From an uncultured Saprospiraceae bacterium (GTDB lineage Bacteria; Bacteroidota; Bacteroidia; Chitinophagales; Saprospiraceae), in the NCBI GenBank assembly GCA_938002665.1, contig CALLAE010000114.1, forward strand, positions 1 through 56,948: a stretch of DNA of 56,948 nucleotides, written 5' to 3'. Both the position numbers and the translations under genes were made by a program. Shown here piece by piece: positions 36,293 to 45,353 of this stretch; position 1 is the first letter of the stretch; each line of letters begins with the position of its first letter. The notes below the pieces were generated by a model, which saw only the letters and a list, made by a program, of their open reading frames with translations, made no database searches and was not told the DNA's origin.

Positions 36293-38116
36293 ATGACCCC
36301 TACTAGAATGCTCCATAAATATACTTTTGTTAGTATGACGATATGCCTTGCACTCGTGCTGGTCAGCCCACTCGCTGCTCAGCTAGACCAAGATTTCAAT
36401 TCTGGCGGACTGGAGCTGTGGGCTGGAGATGTCAATGATTTCATCGTAAATGCCGAGTCTAGACTTCAGCTGATGGCTCCAGAGGGTGGCAACTCTCTGA
36501 TATATACACCGGTCAGTTTTCCAGATAGTCTCTCGTGGGAGATAGCCCTAGAGCTGGACTTTGCACCTTCTACTTCTAATGCACTAGACCTGTGGCTGGC
36601 TGTGGATGATCTTGCAGATACAGCCTTAGCATCAGGATATAAGTTGAGCATCGGTGAGACTGGGAGTGATGATGCCATCAGATTTATTTCTGTAGACAAT
36701 GGAACTGAGACCTTGATCGCTAGTGGAGACATGGGCCAGGTGGCGGATGCATTCAGTCTGGACTTGCTTATCACTAAGGATGGGTCTGATAACTGGAGTT
36801 TACAACTGAGGGCTCCAGGCGCGGGCCTATTCACTGAAGCTTTCGTTGTAAATTTTGCAGATGATAAACTGGCTACCTTCAGTTCTTTTGGACTGAAATG
36901 TACTTACACTTCTACCAGGACTGACAAGTTTTACTTTGATGATATCATTATAAAGGAACTGTTGCCAGATACAGATGGTCCTGAGCTAGTTTCTTCATTA
37001 GTGATAGATGCCACTAAGATTCAACTACAATTTAATGAAGCGCTAGATGAGAGTTCGGTAATGAGAATAGAGAACTATTCTATAGAAGGAAGTCAGTCAG
37101 TTAGTGCAGTACTCTTTGATGACGCTACGCCTTCCGAGCTATGCTTGCAACTAGAGGAGGAATTAGAGGGTGGAAATACAATACTCATCATAGATGGTCT
37201 TATGGATATAAGTGGGAATGTGATTAGTCCATTAGAGTTAGATCTTTTCTTTGCCGCTCCTCCGGAAAAAGGAGATCTTGTTATCAATGAAATATTATAT
37301 GACCCCATCTCAGGCAATGACGCCGACTATGTAGAACTCATCAATGTCACAGAAAAATATTTAAACCTAGACAGCGTCTATTTCTCTAGAGCTAATAGTT
37401 CTGCTAAGGATGTCCAGATAGGAAACAAGCTTATTATGGCTCCTGGACAGATCATTGCTTTTACACCTGATAAAGAAGAAATAGCGGAGACTTTTCTACC
37501 CATTCCAGAAGCAAATATTGTCGAACTAAAAATCACAAACTATGTGAATGACGAAGGCAATGTGTCTGTATTATCAGTCATAGCTGGTGAGAGTATAACT
37601 CTAGATTCTTTAGACTATACAGATGACTTTCATTCTGGCTTGCTCACTGAAGATAACAAAGAAGGCATCAGTCTGGAACGTTACTCCCCTACTAGTGCAA
37701 CTAATGATACTAACAACTGGTTTTCAGCTTCTTCGCTCTCTAACAATGGTACACCAGGCTACGAAAACTCCCAAAGAGCTCTCGCTACTCAAGGAGATGA
37801 AGTCATAGAACTGGAAAATAAAGTCTTTTCTCCTGACAGTGACGGCAATAAAGATTTTATGCGACTTCGCTACAAATTAGACAAGACAGGCTATGTAGCC
37901 AACATTGCGATATATGATGATAGGGGAAGATTAGAGACTTATCTTATAGAAAACGAGTTACTTGGAACAGAAGGTAGCGTCATATGGGAGGGTACTTTGG
38001 CTGATGGCTCACTAGCACCTATAGGCATGTACATTATTTATTATGATATCTTTCATGCCGATGGCGAGGTGATATCTGGAAAAAAAGTATGTGTCCTGGC
38101 AGGGCGACTTAACTAA
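36293..38116 (+). CDS. Exported lamin-tail-domain protein
   Basis: This 607-residue protein has a signal peptide (about 10-30). A LamG-like beta-sandwich (about 32-230) is followed by an SbsA-type Ig-like domain (about 240-330, 'DESSVMRIENYSIEGSQSVS'). A lamin-tail domain spans about 335-475 ('KGDLVINEILYDPISGNDAD' then YVELIN). A FlgD-like C-terminal domain spans about 495-605 ('VFSPDSDGNKDFMRLRYKLD' and 'GMYIIYYDIF'). This architecture is common in Bacteroidota outer-surface proteins; the molecular role is unknown. The FlgD-like end may act in export or anchoring, like a sorting domain, but this is inference. The EEP-family gene starts 17 bases downstream, suggesting cotranscription. Confidence 0.85.
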   Translation: MTPTRMLHKYTFVSMTICLALVLVSPLAAQLDQDFNSGGLELWAGDVNDFIVNAESRLQLMAPEGGNSLIYTPVSFPDSLSWEIALELDFAPSTSNALDLWLAVDDLADTALASGYKLSIGETGSDDAIRFISVDNGTETLIASGDMGQVADAFSLDLLITKDGSDNWSLQLRAPGAGLFTEAFVVNFADDKLATFSSFGLKCTYTSTRTDKFYFDDIIIKELLPDTDGPELVSSLVIDATKIQLQFNEALDESSVMRIENYSIEGSQSVSAVLFDDATPSELCLQLEEELEGGNTILIIDGLMDISGNVISPLELDLFFAAPPEKGDLVINEILYDPISGNDADYVELINVTEKYLNLDSVYFSRANSSAKDVQIGNKLIMAPGQIIAFTPDKEEIAETFLPIPEANIVELKITNYVNDEGNVSVLSVIAGESITLDSLDYTDDFHSGLLTEDNKEGISLERYSPTSATNDTNNWFSASSLSNNGTPGYENSQRALATQGDEVIELENKVFSPDSDGNKDFMRLRYKLDKTGYVANIAIYDDRGRLETYLIENELLGTEGSVIWEGTLADGSLAPIGMYIIYYDIFHADGEVISGKKVCVLAGRLN

Positions 38117-38133
38117 ACTGATGAGAATATAAC

Positions 38134-39087
38134 TTGAAAAATATCTTAGGACATAAAATGACGCAGGCCATCATAGCAGTATTTATATTGCTAGGGGTCT
38201 ACATCATCATGTATCCGCCTGATATAGATTTTTTCAGAAAGACTTCTGAGTTTGCTGTCCAGACCATGTTCGGGATGTTGTTCTTGGGTTTTGCTTTTTT
38301 GATTTTCAATCAGACCAGACTCATGTTTATCGCTATGATGGCTTGTGGGCTGCTAGCTTTCTACTTGAAGACAGCATCTAATACCAACATGATGCTACCT
38401 GAGCAGAACAACCTCCCCAAACTCAAAGTTGCGCACTTCAATCTAGCTTCCTTTGATAAATACGATAGTACTTTTCAAGAATTGATTTTGGATACAGAAT
38501 GTGATGTGATTTCTTTTCAAGAATATACACCTGACTGGGATGGTTATGTCTCACAGAAGCTACTGGCTGAATTTCCACATGCCCACCGGATGATCAGAGC
38601 TGACCTTTTTGGTATGGCTATTTTTTCAAAAAAGAAATTTAAAGACATTGATGTTTTTTACTACAACGAAATTCCTAATCTCAATGTCACCATCAATAGC
38701 GGGCTGCAAGATGTACATATCATCAGCTCCTACATTGCTCCTCCTACCTCTAAAGTAAAGTCCAAAGATCACATAGAACGACTGGCAGATTATATCTCTG
38801 AGCTAAAAAACCCTAGCGTCATATTGGGGGATTTCAATCAGGTCTACTGGACCCATGATATCAAGGAGTTCAGAGATAAAACTGGTCTCAGCAATAGTAG
38901 ACGTCATACCACTAGGGTTCCCCATGACCACATCTTCTATTCCAAACTGCTAGAATGCATCAAATTCTGGGAGATAAAAAACCAGACACAAAATCACCTA
39001 GGCATCGCTGGAATCTACCAAACCAAAACCTCTGTATCCAACCCTGCCATCTTAAGAACTATCGGTTATTCAGATATCAGAAAGTAA
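38134..39087 (+). CDS. Membrane-anchored endonuclease/exonuclease/phosphatase-family protein
   Basis: This 317-residue protein has three hydrophobic N-terminal helices (about 10-30, 42-60, 63-82). An EEP domain follows, with 'LKVAHFNLASFDKYDST', 'CDVISFQEYTPDWDG' holding the metal-binding Glu, 'SVILGDFNQVYWT' with the Asp-x-Asn motif, and 'RVPHDHIFYS' with the terminal Asp-His pair. It may cut nucleic acid or remove phosphate outside the inner membrane; the substrate is unknown. The start is TTG at 38134. An ATG at 38158 would drop eight residues and is also possible. It is in line with the lamin-tail gene before it and the GNAT gene two bases after it (start GTG 39089). Confidence 0.85.
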   Translation: MKNILGHKMTQAIIAVFILLGVYIIMYPPDIDFFRKTSEFAVQTMFGMLFLGFAFLIFNQTRLMFIAMMACGLLAFYLKTASNTNMMLPEQNNLPKLKVAHFNLASFDKYDSTFQELILDTECDVISFQEYTPDWDGYVSQKLLAEFPHAHRMIRADLFGMAIFSKKKFKDIDVFYYNEIPNLNVTINSGLQDVHIISSYIAPPTSKVKSKDHIERLADYISELKNPSVILGDFNQVYWTHDIKEFRDKTGLSNSRRHTTRVPHDHIFYSKLLECIKFWEIKNQTQNHLGIAGIYQTKTSVSNPAILRTIGYSDIRK

Positions 39088-39088
39088 G

Positions 39089-39550
39089 GTGGCTGTAACT
39101 ATTATCCATAAAGCATTTTCTGAACTGAGCCTCACGGAGCTCTATGATCTTATGGCCTTAAGACAAGAAGTATTTATAGTAGAACAAAATTGTCCCTATC
39201 AAGATGCGGATGGAAAGGACCCAGCCTCCCATCATGTGATGGCTCGCAATGCTTCAGATGCACTAGTCGCCTATGCGCGCATAGTAAAACCTGGAATCAG
39301 CTATGATGATTATAGCTCTATAGGACGCGTGGTCAGCAGTCCTACTGCTAGAAGGACTGGAGCAGGTAAGCAACTTATGGAATATGCCATAAAGCAGACT
39401 CGCCACCTTTTCCCTGATCACCATATCAAGATATCCGCTCAGACCTATATTATCGAGTTCTACAAAAACCTTGGATTCGAGGCAATAGGAAATGAATATC
39501 TGGAGGATGATATCCCCCATATCGCCATGATTCTGGATACAAGCAGCTAA
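39089..39550 (+). CDS. ElaA-like GNAT acetyltransferase
   Basis: This 153-residue GCN5-type N-acetyltransferase is of the ElaA branch. 'LYDLMALRQEVFIVEQNCPY' followed by QDADGKD is the branch signature, 'IGRVVSSPTARRTGAGKQLM' is the acetyl-CoA loop, and 'AQTYIIEFYKNLGFEAIGNE' is the last strand-helix. It would acetylate an amino group of an unknown acceptor. The start is GTG, one base after the previous stop. Cytoplasmic. Confidence 0.88.
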   Translation: MAVTIIHKAFSELSLTELYDLMALRQEVFIVEQNCPYQDADGKDPASHHVMARNASDALVAYARIVKPGISYDDYSSIGRVVSSPTARRTGAGKQLMEYAIKQTRHLFPDHHIKISAQTYIIEFYKNLGFEAIGNEYLEDDIPHIAMILDTSS

Positions 39551-39653
39551 GTGTCATATAAGTAGCACTTGGATAATAAATACTAATATCAAAATGTTAA
39601 TTTGATGTTGTTTTGTTTCTTTTAGGATGTATATTTCGTTGAATATGTTGACT

Positions 39654-40934
39654 ATGAAATACTTGTTATCACTATGTTTTGTTCTACTACTTTGGTCTGC
39701 CAGTTATGGGCAATTAGATTCTACCTATAATGACAACAGGACTTATATGGATAACATAGAGTCTGTTCAGTTTTATGCACAGATGGGTCTGGGTGCAGAA
39801 GATGATCTAAATCTGCCAATCATCAGACTTGATTCTGACAATAAGCTGATGCTAGAATTTGATAATAGAGAGGGAGGCTTTACTAATTACCTGTACAGAA
39901 TTGTCCATTGTGATAAAGACTGGTATTTTTCTAGTCTAGACGAGATAGAATATATCGATGGGTTCAATGATGAGGAGATAGACGATTTTGGCTATTCCTC
40001 TAACGCCTATTCTGAATATACACATTACTCTCTTTCCATACCGAATGATGACATTAAGTGGACCATATCTGGAAATTACATGTTATTCATATACGAGGAA
40101 GATACCAATCTACCTGTCCTCAGTAGAAGATTTATCATATCAGAAAAGGTCGTCTCTGTTTTTGGTCAAATTTCAAAGCCTCAAGATATATCTCTAATCA
40201 GATCGCATAATGAAATCAGCGTCTCTGTTGATTATCGAAACTTTAGAATCATGAGACCTTTGCAAGAAGTCTTTGTGACTGTCATGCAGAATGGAAATGG
40301 CAATTCTGCCTACCATAACATACAAGGCACTAACATTATAGATCAGACCATTATGTTCGATGATTATGACTTACAAGTTACCTTTCCTGCTCTCAAAGAG
40401 TTTAGATCTTGTGATATCAGATCGCTGCAATATCGGAGCGAATTTGTGCATAGTATCGAAAGGAATGATAACAATACCAATGTGCTGATGGATTTAGACA
40501 AAAAGAGAGCTGATAAACATTATCAGACAGAACCAGATGCTAATGGCGGTTACATAATAGATAACAAGGATTCTGGTACAGGAGGAGATACAAATAGTGA
40601 GTATGCTAATGTTATTTTCTCTCTCGAAGTAGATAGACCTTACTTAGATGAGGTATATCTAGTCGGAGCTTTTAGCGAATGGAGGCCTAAGGATAAATTC
40701 AGACTTGATTATGATACTAATACTGGAATCTATACCAAAGATGTAGAGCTAAAACAAGGCTACTACGACTATATGTATGGCATACTCACAGAAGATGGTA
40801 TGCTAGAACTTGCACCTATAGAAGGTAGCTGGTACGAAACCGAAAACGAATATCAGATGGTGGTATACTACAGAGAAATAGGAGGAGAATATGATCGGGT
40901 TTTAGATGTAGCCACCTTGAGATATCAATTTTAA
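39654..40934 (+). CDS. T9SS plug-type protein (DUF5103)
   Basis: This 426-residue exported protein (signal peptide 'LLSLCFVLLLWSASYGQ') has the DUF5103 pattern: 'NREGGFTNYLYRIVHCDKDW' then YFSS, 'LPVLSRRFIISEKVVSVFGQ' and 'LDEVYLVGAFSEWRPKDKFR'. In Flavobacterium the homologous Plug protein closes the periplasmic side of the SprA translocon of T9SS. This matches the several T9SS cargo proteins encoded nearby. The start at 39654 gives a normal signal peptide; an ATG at 39627 would add nine residues. Inverted repeat ATCAAA-N7-TTTGAT lies at 39588-39606 upstream. Confidence 0.85.
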   Translation: MKYLLSLCFVLLLWSASYGQLDSTYNDNRTYMDNIESVQFYAQMGLGAEDDLNLPIIRLDSDNKLMLEFDNREGGFTNYLYRIVHCDKDWYFSSLDEIEYIDGFNDEEIDDFGYSSNAYSEYTHYSLSIPNDDIKWTISGNYMLFIYEEDTNLPVLSRRFIISEKVVSVFGQISKPQDISLIRSHNEISVSVDYRNFRIMRPLQEVFVTVMQNGNGNSAYHNIQGTNIIDQTIMFDDYDLQVTFPALKEFRSCDIRSLQYRSEFVHSIERNDNNTNVLMDLDKKRADKHYQTEPDANGGYIIDNKDSGTGGDTNSEYANVIFSLEVDRPYLDEVYLVGAFSEWRPKDKFRLDYDTNTGIYTKDVELKQGYYDYMYGILTEDGMLELAPIEGSWYETENEYQMVVYYREIGGEYDRVLDVATLRYQF

Positions 40935-40964
40935 GAGTGCACCTTTTAAGATAGACTGTACTCA

Positions 40965-40979
40965 GAGTCTAGCAGACTC
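40965..40979. other. Small hairpin after the plug gene
   Basis: GAGTCT-AGC-AGACTC (40965-40979) is a perfect 6-bp stem with a 3-base loop, 31 bases after the plug gene stop. It lacks a T-run, so it is at best a weak terminator or an RNA-stabilising end. The 291-base gap 40935-41225 otherwise holds two palindromes described separately and no gene. Confidence 0.3.
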
Positions 40980-41129
40980 CATTATATAGTCGAAAAATAG
41001 GGACTCCCTTCTATAAGCCAGCCCAATACTTACCAGCTAAAATCAGCCATTAGCCCCGCAAATACTACCGATTAATAGCTATTTTGAACTTTAGTTAGAA
41101 AAATTTGATTCTCAGGCATCATATATTCC

Positions 41130-41165
41130 ACACCTAGGTGTATTGAATATGTAGTGATGCATCAC
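41130..41165. promoter_or_regulatory. Pair of perfect 12-bp palindromes before the ECF sigma operon
   Basis: ACACCTAGGTGT (41130-41141) and GTGATGCATCAC (41154-41165) are each perfectly self-complementary and lie 12 bases apart. They are 61-96 bases before the lipoprotein ATG at 41226. Such paired sites often bind dimeric regulators; no regulator is identified. Confidence 0.4.
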
Positions 41166-41225
41166 CTTATCGATTTTTCTAAAATTAAAGACAAAAAAGT
41201 GATAAACACCTATAGTAAAATAATC

Positions 41226-42191
41226 ATGGCCTTTTTTTTCATAGGCCTTTTGGCAAGCTCTTGCTCTAAAGAGGAATATAATCAAGACGATATAGACAGA
41301 ATACCTGGTCCTCCAGATACTATTATAGTGGAAGACAAGGTGATACTTAATGTAGGTGGTGTACAGACTCAGCTGAGTGGTATATATTCAGAATGCATTA
41401 AAAACCAAGGTCAGATCGAAACCTCAGAGTATACACATATACTTGCCTATGCAGATGGACTGAACATAGAGGAAACCGAAGTGAGTTATAATGGTCCCTT
41501 GTATTTATTATACTGGACATCCTCTGAAAAACTAACAGAAGGTGTATACCTGGTGGAAGGCATTGTGTATGATGATAATACTGGTCAGGAAGAAAATGTC
41601 CTTTACAAATTATTTATTACTGAAGTCTCTGAGTTTTTCATAGAAGGTCAATTCGAAAGTCAAAGCAGTAGCATTGATGTTAGTTCAGGAGAATTTAGAA
41701 CCACCTTATACAGTTGTGAAAATCTAAATTTGGATGGAGAGGAATTTGTGGAATATGCAGACGGGAGAATGACCTTGAGCATAGACTCTGGTGATGATGA
41801 CTTACTCATGTCTGTAATAGCTTATTGTGATGATGCATTTGAAGACAAGCCTGGTCAGGCAAAACTACTGTTTGGAGGAGGAGCTTTTTACTTTGATGGT
41901 GATGAAATAACTTTTGACGAAGACCCAGAATTACTCATCATCTTTGACCTAGACAATGGCCCTATTGTATTTGGCGAGAGCTTTAAGGCTTACTACCTTG
42001 ATGACCTAGAAGATCTTTTGAATTCTTCTGATGATCCAAATTATAATGACTTGATTCAGATGAGTTCTGAGATCTCAGTAACAATAACTTCTGAAACCGA
42101 AAACTATCTCACAGGAACTTACATAGGTCAACTGAAAGATGGTAGAAAAGTAGAAGGAACTTTCAGAGCCAACATCGCAAGAGACTGCTAA
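41226..42191 (+). CDS. Hypothetical lipoprotein ahead of the ECF sigma gene
   Basis: The 321-residue protein begins 'MAFFFIGLLASSCSKEEYNQ', a standard lipoprotein signal with Cys13. Earlier in-frame starts (GTG 41154, ATG 41157) would put 24 residues before it and are less likely; they also fall in a palindrome. The mature part is acidic and beta-rich ('GGVQTQLSGIYSECIKNQGQ', 'GEFRTTLYSCENLNLDGEEF', 'YLTGTYIGQLKDGRKVEGTF'). No family is recognised. The sigma factor gene begins 12 bases later, so the lipoprotein is likely part of the same signalling unit. Confidence 0.7.
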   Translation: MAFFFIGLLASSCSKEEYNQDDIDRIPGPPDTIIVEDKVILNVGGVQTQLSGIYSECIKNQGQIETSEYTHILAYADGLNIEETEVSYNGPLYLLYWTSSEKLTEGVYLVEGIVYDDNTGQEENVLYKLFITEVSEFFIEGQFESQSSSIDVSSGEFRTTLYSCENLNLDGEEFVEYADGRMTLSIDSGDDDLLMSVIAYCDDAFEDKPGQAKLLFGGGAFYFDGDEITFDEDPELLIIFDLDNGPIVFGESFKAYYLDDLEDLLNSSDDPNYNDLIQMSSEISVTITSETENYLTGTYIGQLKDGRKVEGTFRANIARDC

Positions 42192-42203
42192 CAGCATCTA
42201 TAG

Positions 42204-42758
42204 ATGGATCACCAACTTCCAAATATTATACAAGGATGCATCAAGCAAGATCGTAAGGCACAACGCTTGCTCTTCAATCAGTACGGGCGATGGGCACTTA
42301 CTATCTGCAGAAGATATGTCAATAATGAAGAGAAAGCTCAAGAAGCCTGTAATGATGGCTTCTTGAGAATCTTCAAAAAGATAGACACTTATGATGCGAC
42401 CAGAGGAGAGCTGAAAGCATGGATGGCGAGAGTTTTTGTTAACTGTGCTCTGACCACGACAAAGAAAGAAACTTTTAATAATTCCTTCTCAGCCTTGGCC
42501 GACGTCCATATGGAACCTGTCGCAGAAGAAACCTTTTTTAGCTATGACTCAGAAGAGATACTCAAGTTTCTAAGACCTATGCCTACGGGTTACAAGACAG
42601 TCTTTAACCTCTATGTGATGGACGAGTACAGTCATAAAGAAATCGGAGAAAAACTAAATATCTCAGAAATTACCTCAAGGTCACAGCTGAGAAAAGCTAA
42701 AATCTGGATCAAAGAAAATGTTTCCTTAGATGCTCTCAAATCGAGTTTAGAATCATGA
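42204..42758 (+). CDS. ECF-type RNA polymerase sigma factor
   Basis: This 184-residue sigma-70-family protein has region 2 at about 20-85 ('LLFNQYGRWALTICRRYVNN' followed by EEKAQEACNDGFL) and region 4 at about 125-172. The latter includes 'MPTGYKTVFNLYVMDEYSHK' then EIGEKLNISEIT and 'RSQLRKAKIWIKE'. It would direct RNA polymerase to a small regulon, probably including its own operon. The stop codon overlaps the start of the next gene as ATGA, the classic layout of a sigma factor with its anti-sigma partner. A PorP/SprF gene follows, hinting at regulation of envelope or secretion parts. Confidence 0.92.
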   Translation: MDHQLPNIIQGCIKQDRKAQRLLFNQYGRWALTICRRYVNNEEKAQEACNDGFLRIFKKIDTYDATRGELKAWMARVFVNCALTTTKKETFNNSFSALADVHMEPVAEETFFSYDSEEILKFLRPMPTGYKTVFNLYVMDEYSHKEIGEKLNISEITSRSQLRKAKIWIKENVSLDALKSSLES

Positions 42759-44230
42759 AAGAAGAGAAATACATAAAAGACAAATTATCCAACTACGACA
42801 GCCCTATGGACATGGATGCTATGTGGGCAGAGCTCGAAGATAGCATGGATAAGAACACGGATGAAAAGCCTGTTTTTTGGCTCTTCAGATTTGGAAAAAA
42901 GATCTTCTTTAGTTCTATACTTCTACTGATAGCAATTTCTGCATTCAGTTACTACTACTGGAATACTCATAACACCATAACAAAAAACACTTACAGCCAA
43001 TTAGATAATACTAACACGACTCCATCAGCAACAGAAAGAAAAGCAACCGACCTATCCAAAGGCATTACTGCTGGATCAATAGAAAATGAAACGATCAATG
43101 AAGAAGAGGCATCCACTGCTGACCTTAGGACTCGCAATAAAAACAATAGTGGGGTACCAGAAATAAGAGAAAAAATTTCTGATGAAACAAAGACAACAAA
43201 TATAAACTCTAAAACAAAAGCACAAAAACGAAATAGGCCTACCTCAAGTGGGCAAGCAAAGAGCAGCCAAGCCATTATAAAAAAGCAGCAAGCATCACCC
43301 CCTTTACTAGTCAATCAAACGCCAACTTCCAACACTTACATGGCTAAGACAAAAATGTCAAACAAAACTGCCAGTCTATCCACTGAAAAGAAACCACCAC
43401 TACTAACAGCCATTTCCTTATTAGCTAACTCTCAATTATTAACATTAGATAATACAGCACCTACTTTAGAGATGACTATGGCTGAAAACCCTGTGGAAGT
43501 TATAAGAGTTAGGCGTCCACATAAGAAGTGGAGGGCCAGTCTAGGTATAGCTCAGAGTGCCACTTTATTTCAGCATGCGATTACTGATGCTGAGATAGTT
43601 TCTTTTAGAAGTAGAAATGGTGAAACTTCCACAACTAATAACTGGAGTATGGGGGTAGGTTTAGAGCGGGTGACAAAACGAGGCTGGTTATTTTCTACTG
43701 GTCTCAATTATATCAACCATGGAGCCATATACTCCGCTAGAGATGGCAGGGAATCTATAGAGCTAGAATTTAGTCCAATTGTCTATGTGGATAGCCAATC
43801 AAATTTCCTAGGCGAAGGAGAGGAATTGACAGAAATTCTCGTGATCAGAAGAAAAGCTTTTAGGCAATACAAGAGATTGCATAGCATGCAACTACCTCTG
43901 CTTGTGGGCTTTGAAAAACGTCTGAGCAAGATAGATTTTTCACTTTCTGCTGGCCCAGCCTGTAACTACTTCTTTTCTCAATCAGCAAATGATGTCAGAG
44001 AGACTGAAGCCTTGCTTAATTACAAGCTTTCCACCATGAAAATATCGGGACAGCTAAAAGCGCAAGTAGGTTATAGCTTAAATGAAAAAGTGCGCTTATA
44101 TACTTCAGTAGAGTATGGTAGCTTATTAGGCACACTAAAAAGTGGTAATGAAGATGTAGAATTTCTTCAAGTCGCTGAAAGCAATTATAACTATGGAAGA
44201 GTGAGTATGGGACTGAGCTATGCATTTTAA
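42755..44230 (+). CDS. Anti-sigma-like / outer-membrane beta-barrel chimera
   Basis: This 491-residue protein starts with a short cytoplasmic segment carrying 'YDSPMDMDAMWAELEDSM' (13-31), a motif often found next to Bacteroidota ECF sigma factors. A transmembrane helix (about 49-68, 'IFFSSILLLIAISAFSYYYW') follows, then a Ser/Thr/Lys/Asn-rich periplasmic linker (about 70-255). The C-terminal domain of about 230 residues has outer-membrane beta-barrel character ('WRASLGIAQSATLF', 'FSTGLNYINHGAIY', ending 'YGRVSMGLSYAF'). Overlap with the sigma gene supports an anti-sigma role. If the barrel sits in the outer membrane, one chain would span both membranes. Confidence 0.75.
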   Translation: MKEEKYIKDKLSNYDSPMDMDAMWAELEDSMDKNTDEKPVFWLFRFGKKIFFSSILLLIAISAFSYYYWNTHNTITKNTYSQLDNTNTTPSATERKATDLSKGITAGSIENETINEEEASTADLRTRNKNNSGVPEIREKISDETKTTNINSKTKAQKRNRPTSSGQAKSSQAIIKKQQASPPLLVNQTPTSNTYMAKTKMSNKTASLSTEKKPPLLTAISLLANSQLLTLDNTAPTLEMTMAENPVEVIRVRRPHKKWRASLGIAQSATLFQHAITDAEIVSFRSRNGETSTTNNWSMGVGLERVTKRGWLFSTGLNYINHGAIYSARDGRESIELEFSPIVYVDSQSNFLGEGEELTEILVIRRKAFRQYKRLHSMQLPLLVGFEKRLSKIDFSLSAGPACNYFFSQSANDVRETEALLNYKLSTMKISGQLKAQVGYSLNEKVRLYTSVEYGSLLGTLKSGNEDVEFLQVAESNYNYGRVSMGLSYAF

Positions 44231-44292
44231 GAATTTTCCATAACTTAAGGCCACAATCAAAGTTCTATAGGCTTCTATTAAAAAAGAAAATA

Positions 44293-45291
44293 ATGACCCA
44301 CAAAAAAATCCTACTCTTGCTTTTGTGTTGCTTTATGATTCAATTTTTACAGAGCCAAGACATCCATTTTACCCAGTTCTATAATGCGCCACTAACATTG
44401 AATCCTGCACTTGCTGGTGACCTAGAAAAAAACCATAGGATCAATCTTAATTATAGAAATCAGTATTCAGAAGTTCTTCGTGGAGATGCTTATAATGCTT
44501 ACAATCTTAGCTACGATAAAAAGGTGAGTCTGAAGAATGGTAATGCGCTAGGCATGGGCTTTAGTAGTTTTGCCGACAGAGCAGGAGAGCTGAATTTTGG
44601 TACCAACCAAGGCCATCTATCTATAGCTTATCACAAGAGACTAGGTAGTGATACTCTAGCTAAGCATATACTTAGCTTTGCGGTTGAGTATGGCATAGTG
44701 GAAAGAAAAGTAGATCTTACTAATGCCAGATGGCCCTCGCAGCATGATGGCAATGGAGGCTTCTGTCCTACTTGTCCCGAACCTCAAGGTCCTAGTTTCA
44801 ACCCAGACTTTTTGCATTCAGATATAAATATTGGACTGAACTGGAGCTCAAAAATATCTAGCTCTTTTTCTTTTGCTATAGGAACTGCTATTAGACATCT
44901 CAATCAACCTAACATTAGTTTTTACGGAGATCAATCAAATGAAAAACTAAGTCAACGCTTTACTGCGCATGCACAAGCTAACTGGAAACTAGGAACTGTG
45001 ACCAGCCTCAGCCCACGCTTCCTATATAACCAGCAAGGTGCATATAAAGAAAGTACCCTTGGAATGTTACTGGATTTCGAACTAGGAAAACCAAGCTTAA
45101 GTGTAGGCCACTATCTTAGGATGAGTAATGAAATCGTAGGTGGTATAAATTCTGACGCTTTTATAACTGTATTTAGCATGGATTTCAATGTCTTCAGATT
45201 CGGAATCTCTTTCGATGTGCCTCTCAGCAATGATACAAGAGGAGGCGGCAATAATGGAGCAGCTGAACTCACTACTGCTGTGAGGTTCTGA
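44293..45291 (+). CDS. PorP/SprF-family T9SS outer-membrane protein
   Basis: This 332-residue protein has a signal peptide (about 1-21) and the PorP/SprF opening 'QDIHFTQFYNAPLTLNPALA', followed by barrel strands ('INLNYRNQYSEVLRGDAYNA', 'FSFAIGTAIRHLNQPNISFY'). The barrel-like closing region contains 'FRFGISFDVPL'. PorP/SprF proteins assist T9SS export and gliding-type surface proteins, often for one partner cargo. A DNA segment of 62 bases separates it from the anti-sigma/barrel gene, so it may belong to the same regulated cluster. No large SprB-like adhesin lies beside it in this window. Confidence 0.9.
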   Translation: MTHKKILLLLLCCFMIQFLQSQDIHFTQFYNAPLTLNPALAGDLEKNHRINLNYRNQYSEVLRGDAYNAYNLSYDKKVSLKNGNALGMGFSSFADRAGELNFGTNQGHLSIAYHKRLGSDTLAKHILSFAVEYGIVERKVDLTNARWPSQHDGNGGFCPTCPEPQGPSFNPDFLHSDINIGLNWSSKISSSFSFAIGTAIRHLNQPNISFYGDQSNEKLSQRFTAHAQANWKLGTVTSLSPRFLYNQQGAYKESTLGMLLDFELGKPSLSVGHYLRMSNEIVGGINSDAFITVFSMDFNVFRFGISFDVPLSNDTRGGGNNGAAELTTAVRF

Positions 45292-45306
45292 TACTCTTGC
45301 ACATTC

Positions 45307-45337
45307 TTTGTGCTTCTAATTGTAATGGTTATGTTTA
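45307..45337 (+). promoter_or_regulatory. Promoter of the flavoprotein gene
   Basis: TTTG (45307-45310), 19 bases, then TATGTTTA (45330-45337) matches the Bacteroidota pattern with one mismatch. Transcription would begin near 45343-45345. This places the true start of the flavoprotein downstream of there and upstream of its FAD-binding motif, where no ATG, GTG or TTG exists in frame. Confidence 0.45.
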
Positions 45338-45353
45338 ATGTATCGCTAATACT

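Noticed and set aside
39588-39606. Inverted repeat ATCAAA-N7-TTTGAT before the plug gene
   Set aside because: Short AT-rich arms are common by chance in this base composition. There is no T-run for a terminator and no promoter at proper spacing, so it was not listed as a separate feature.
41154-41225. N-terminal extension of the lipoprotein before the sigma gene
   Set aside because: An extension of 24 residues before a clear lipoprotein signal would block its use. The GTG/ATG starts lie in a palindrome.
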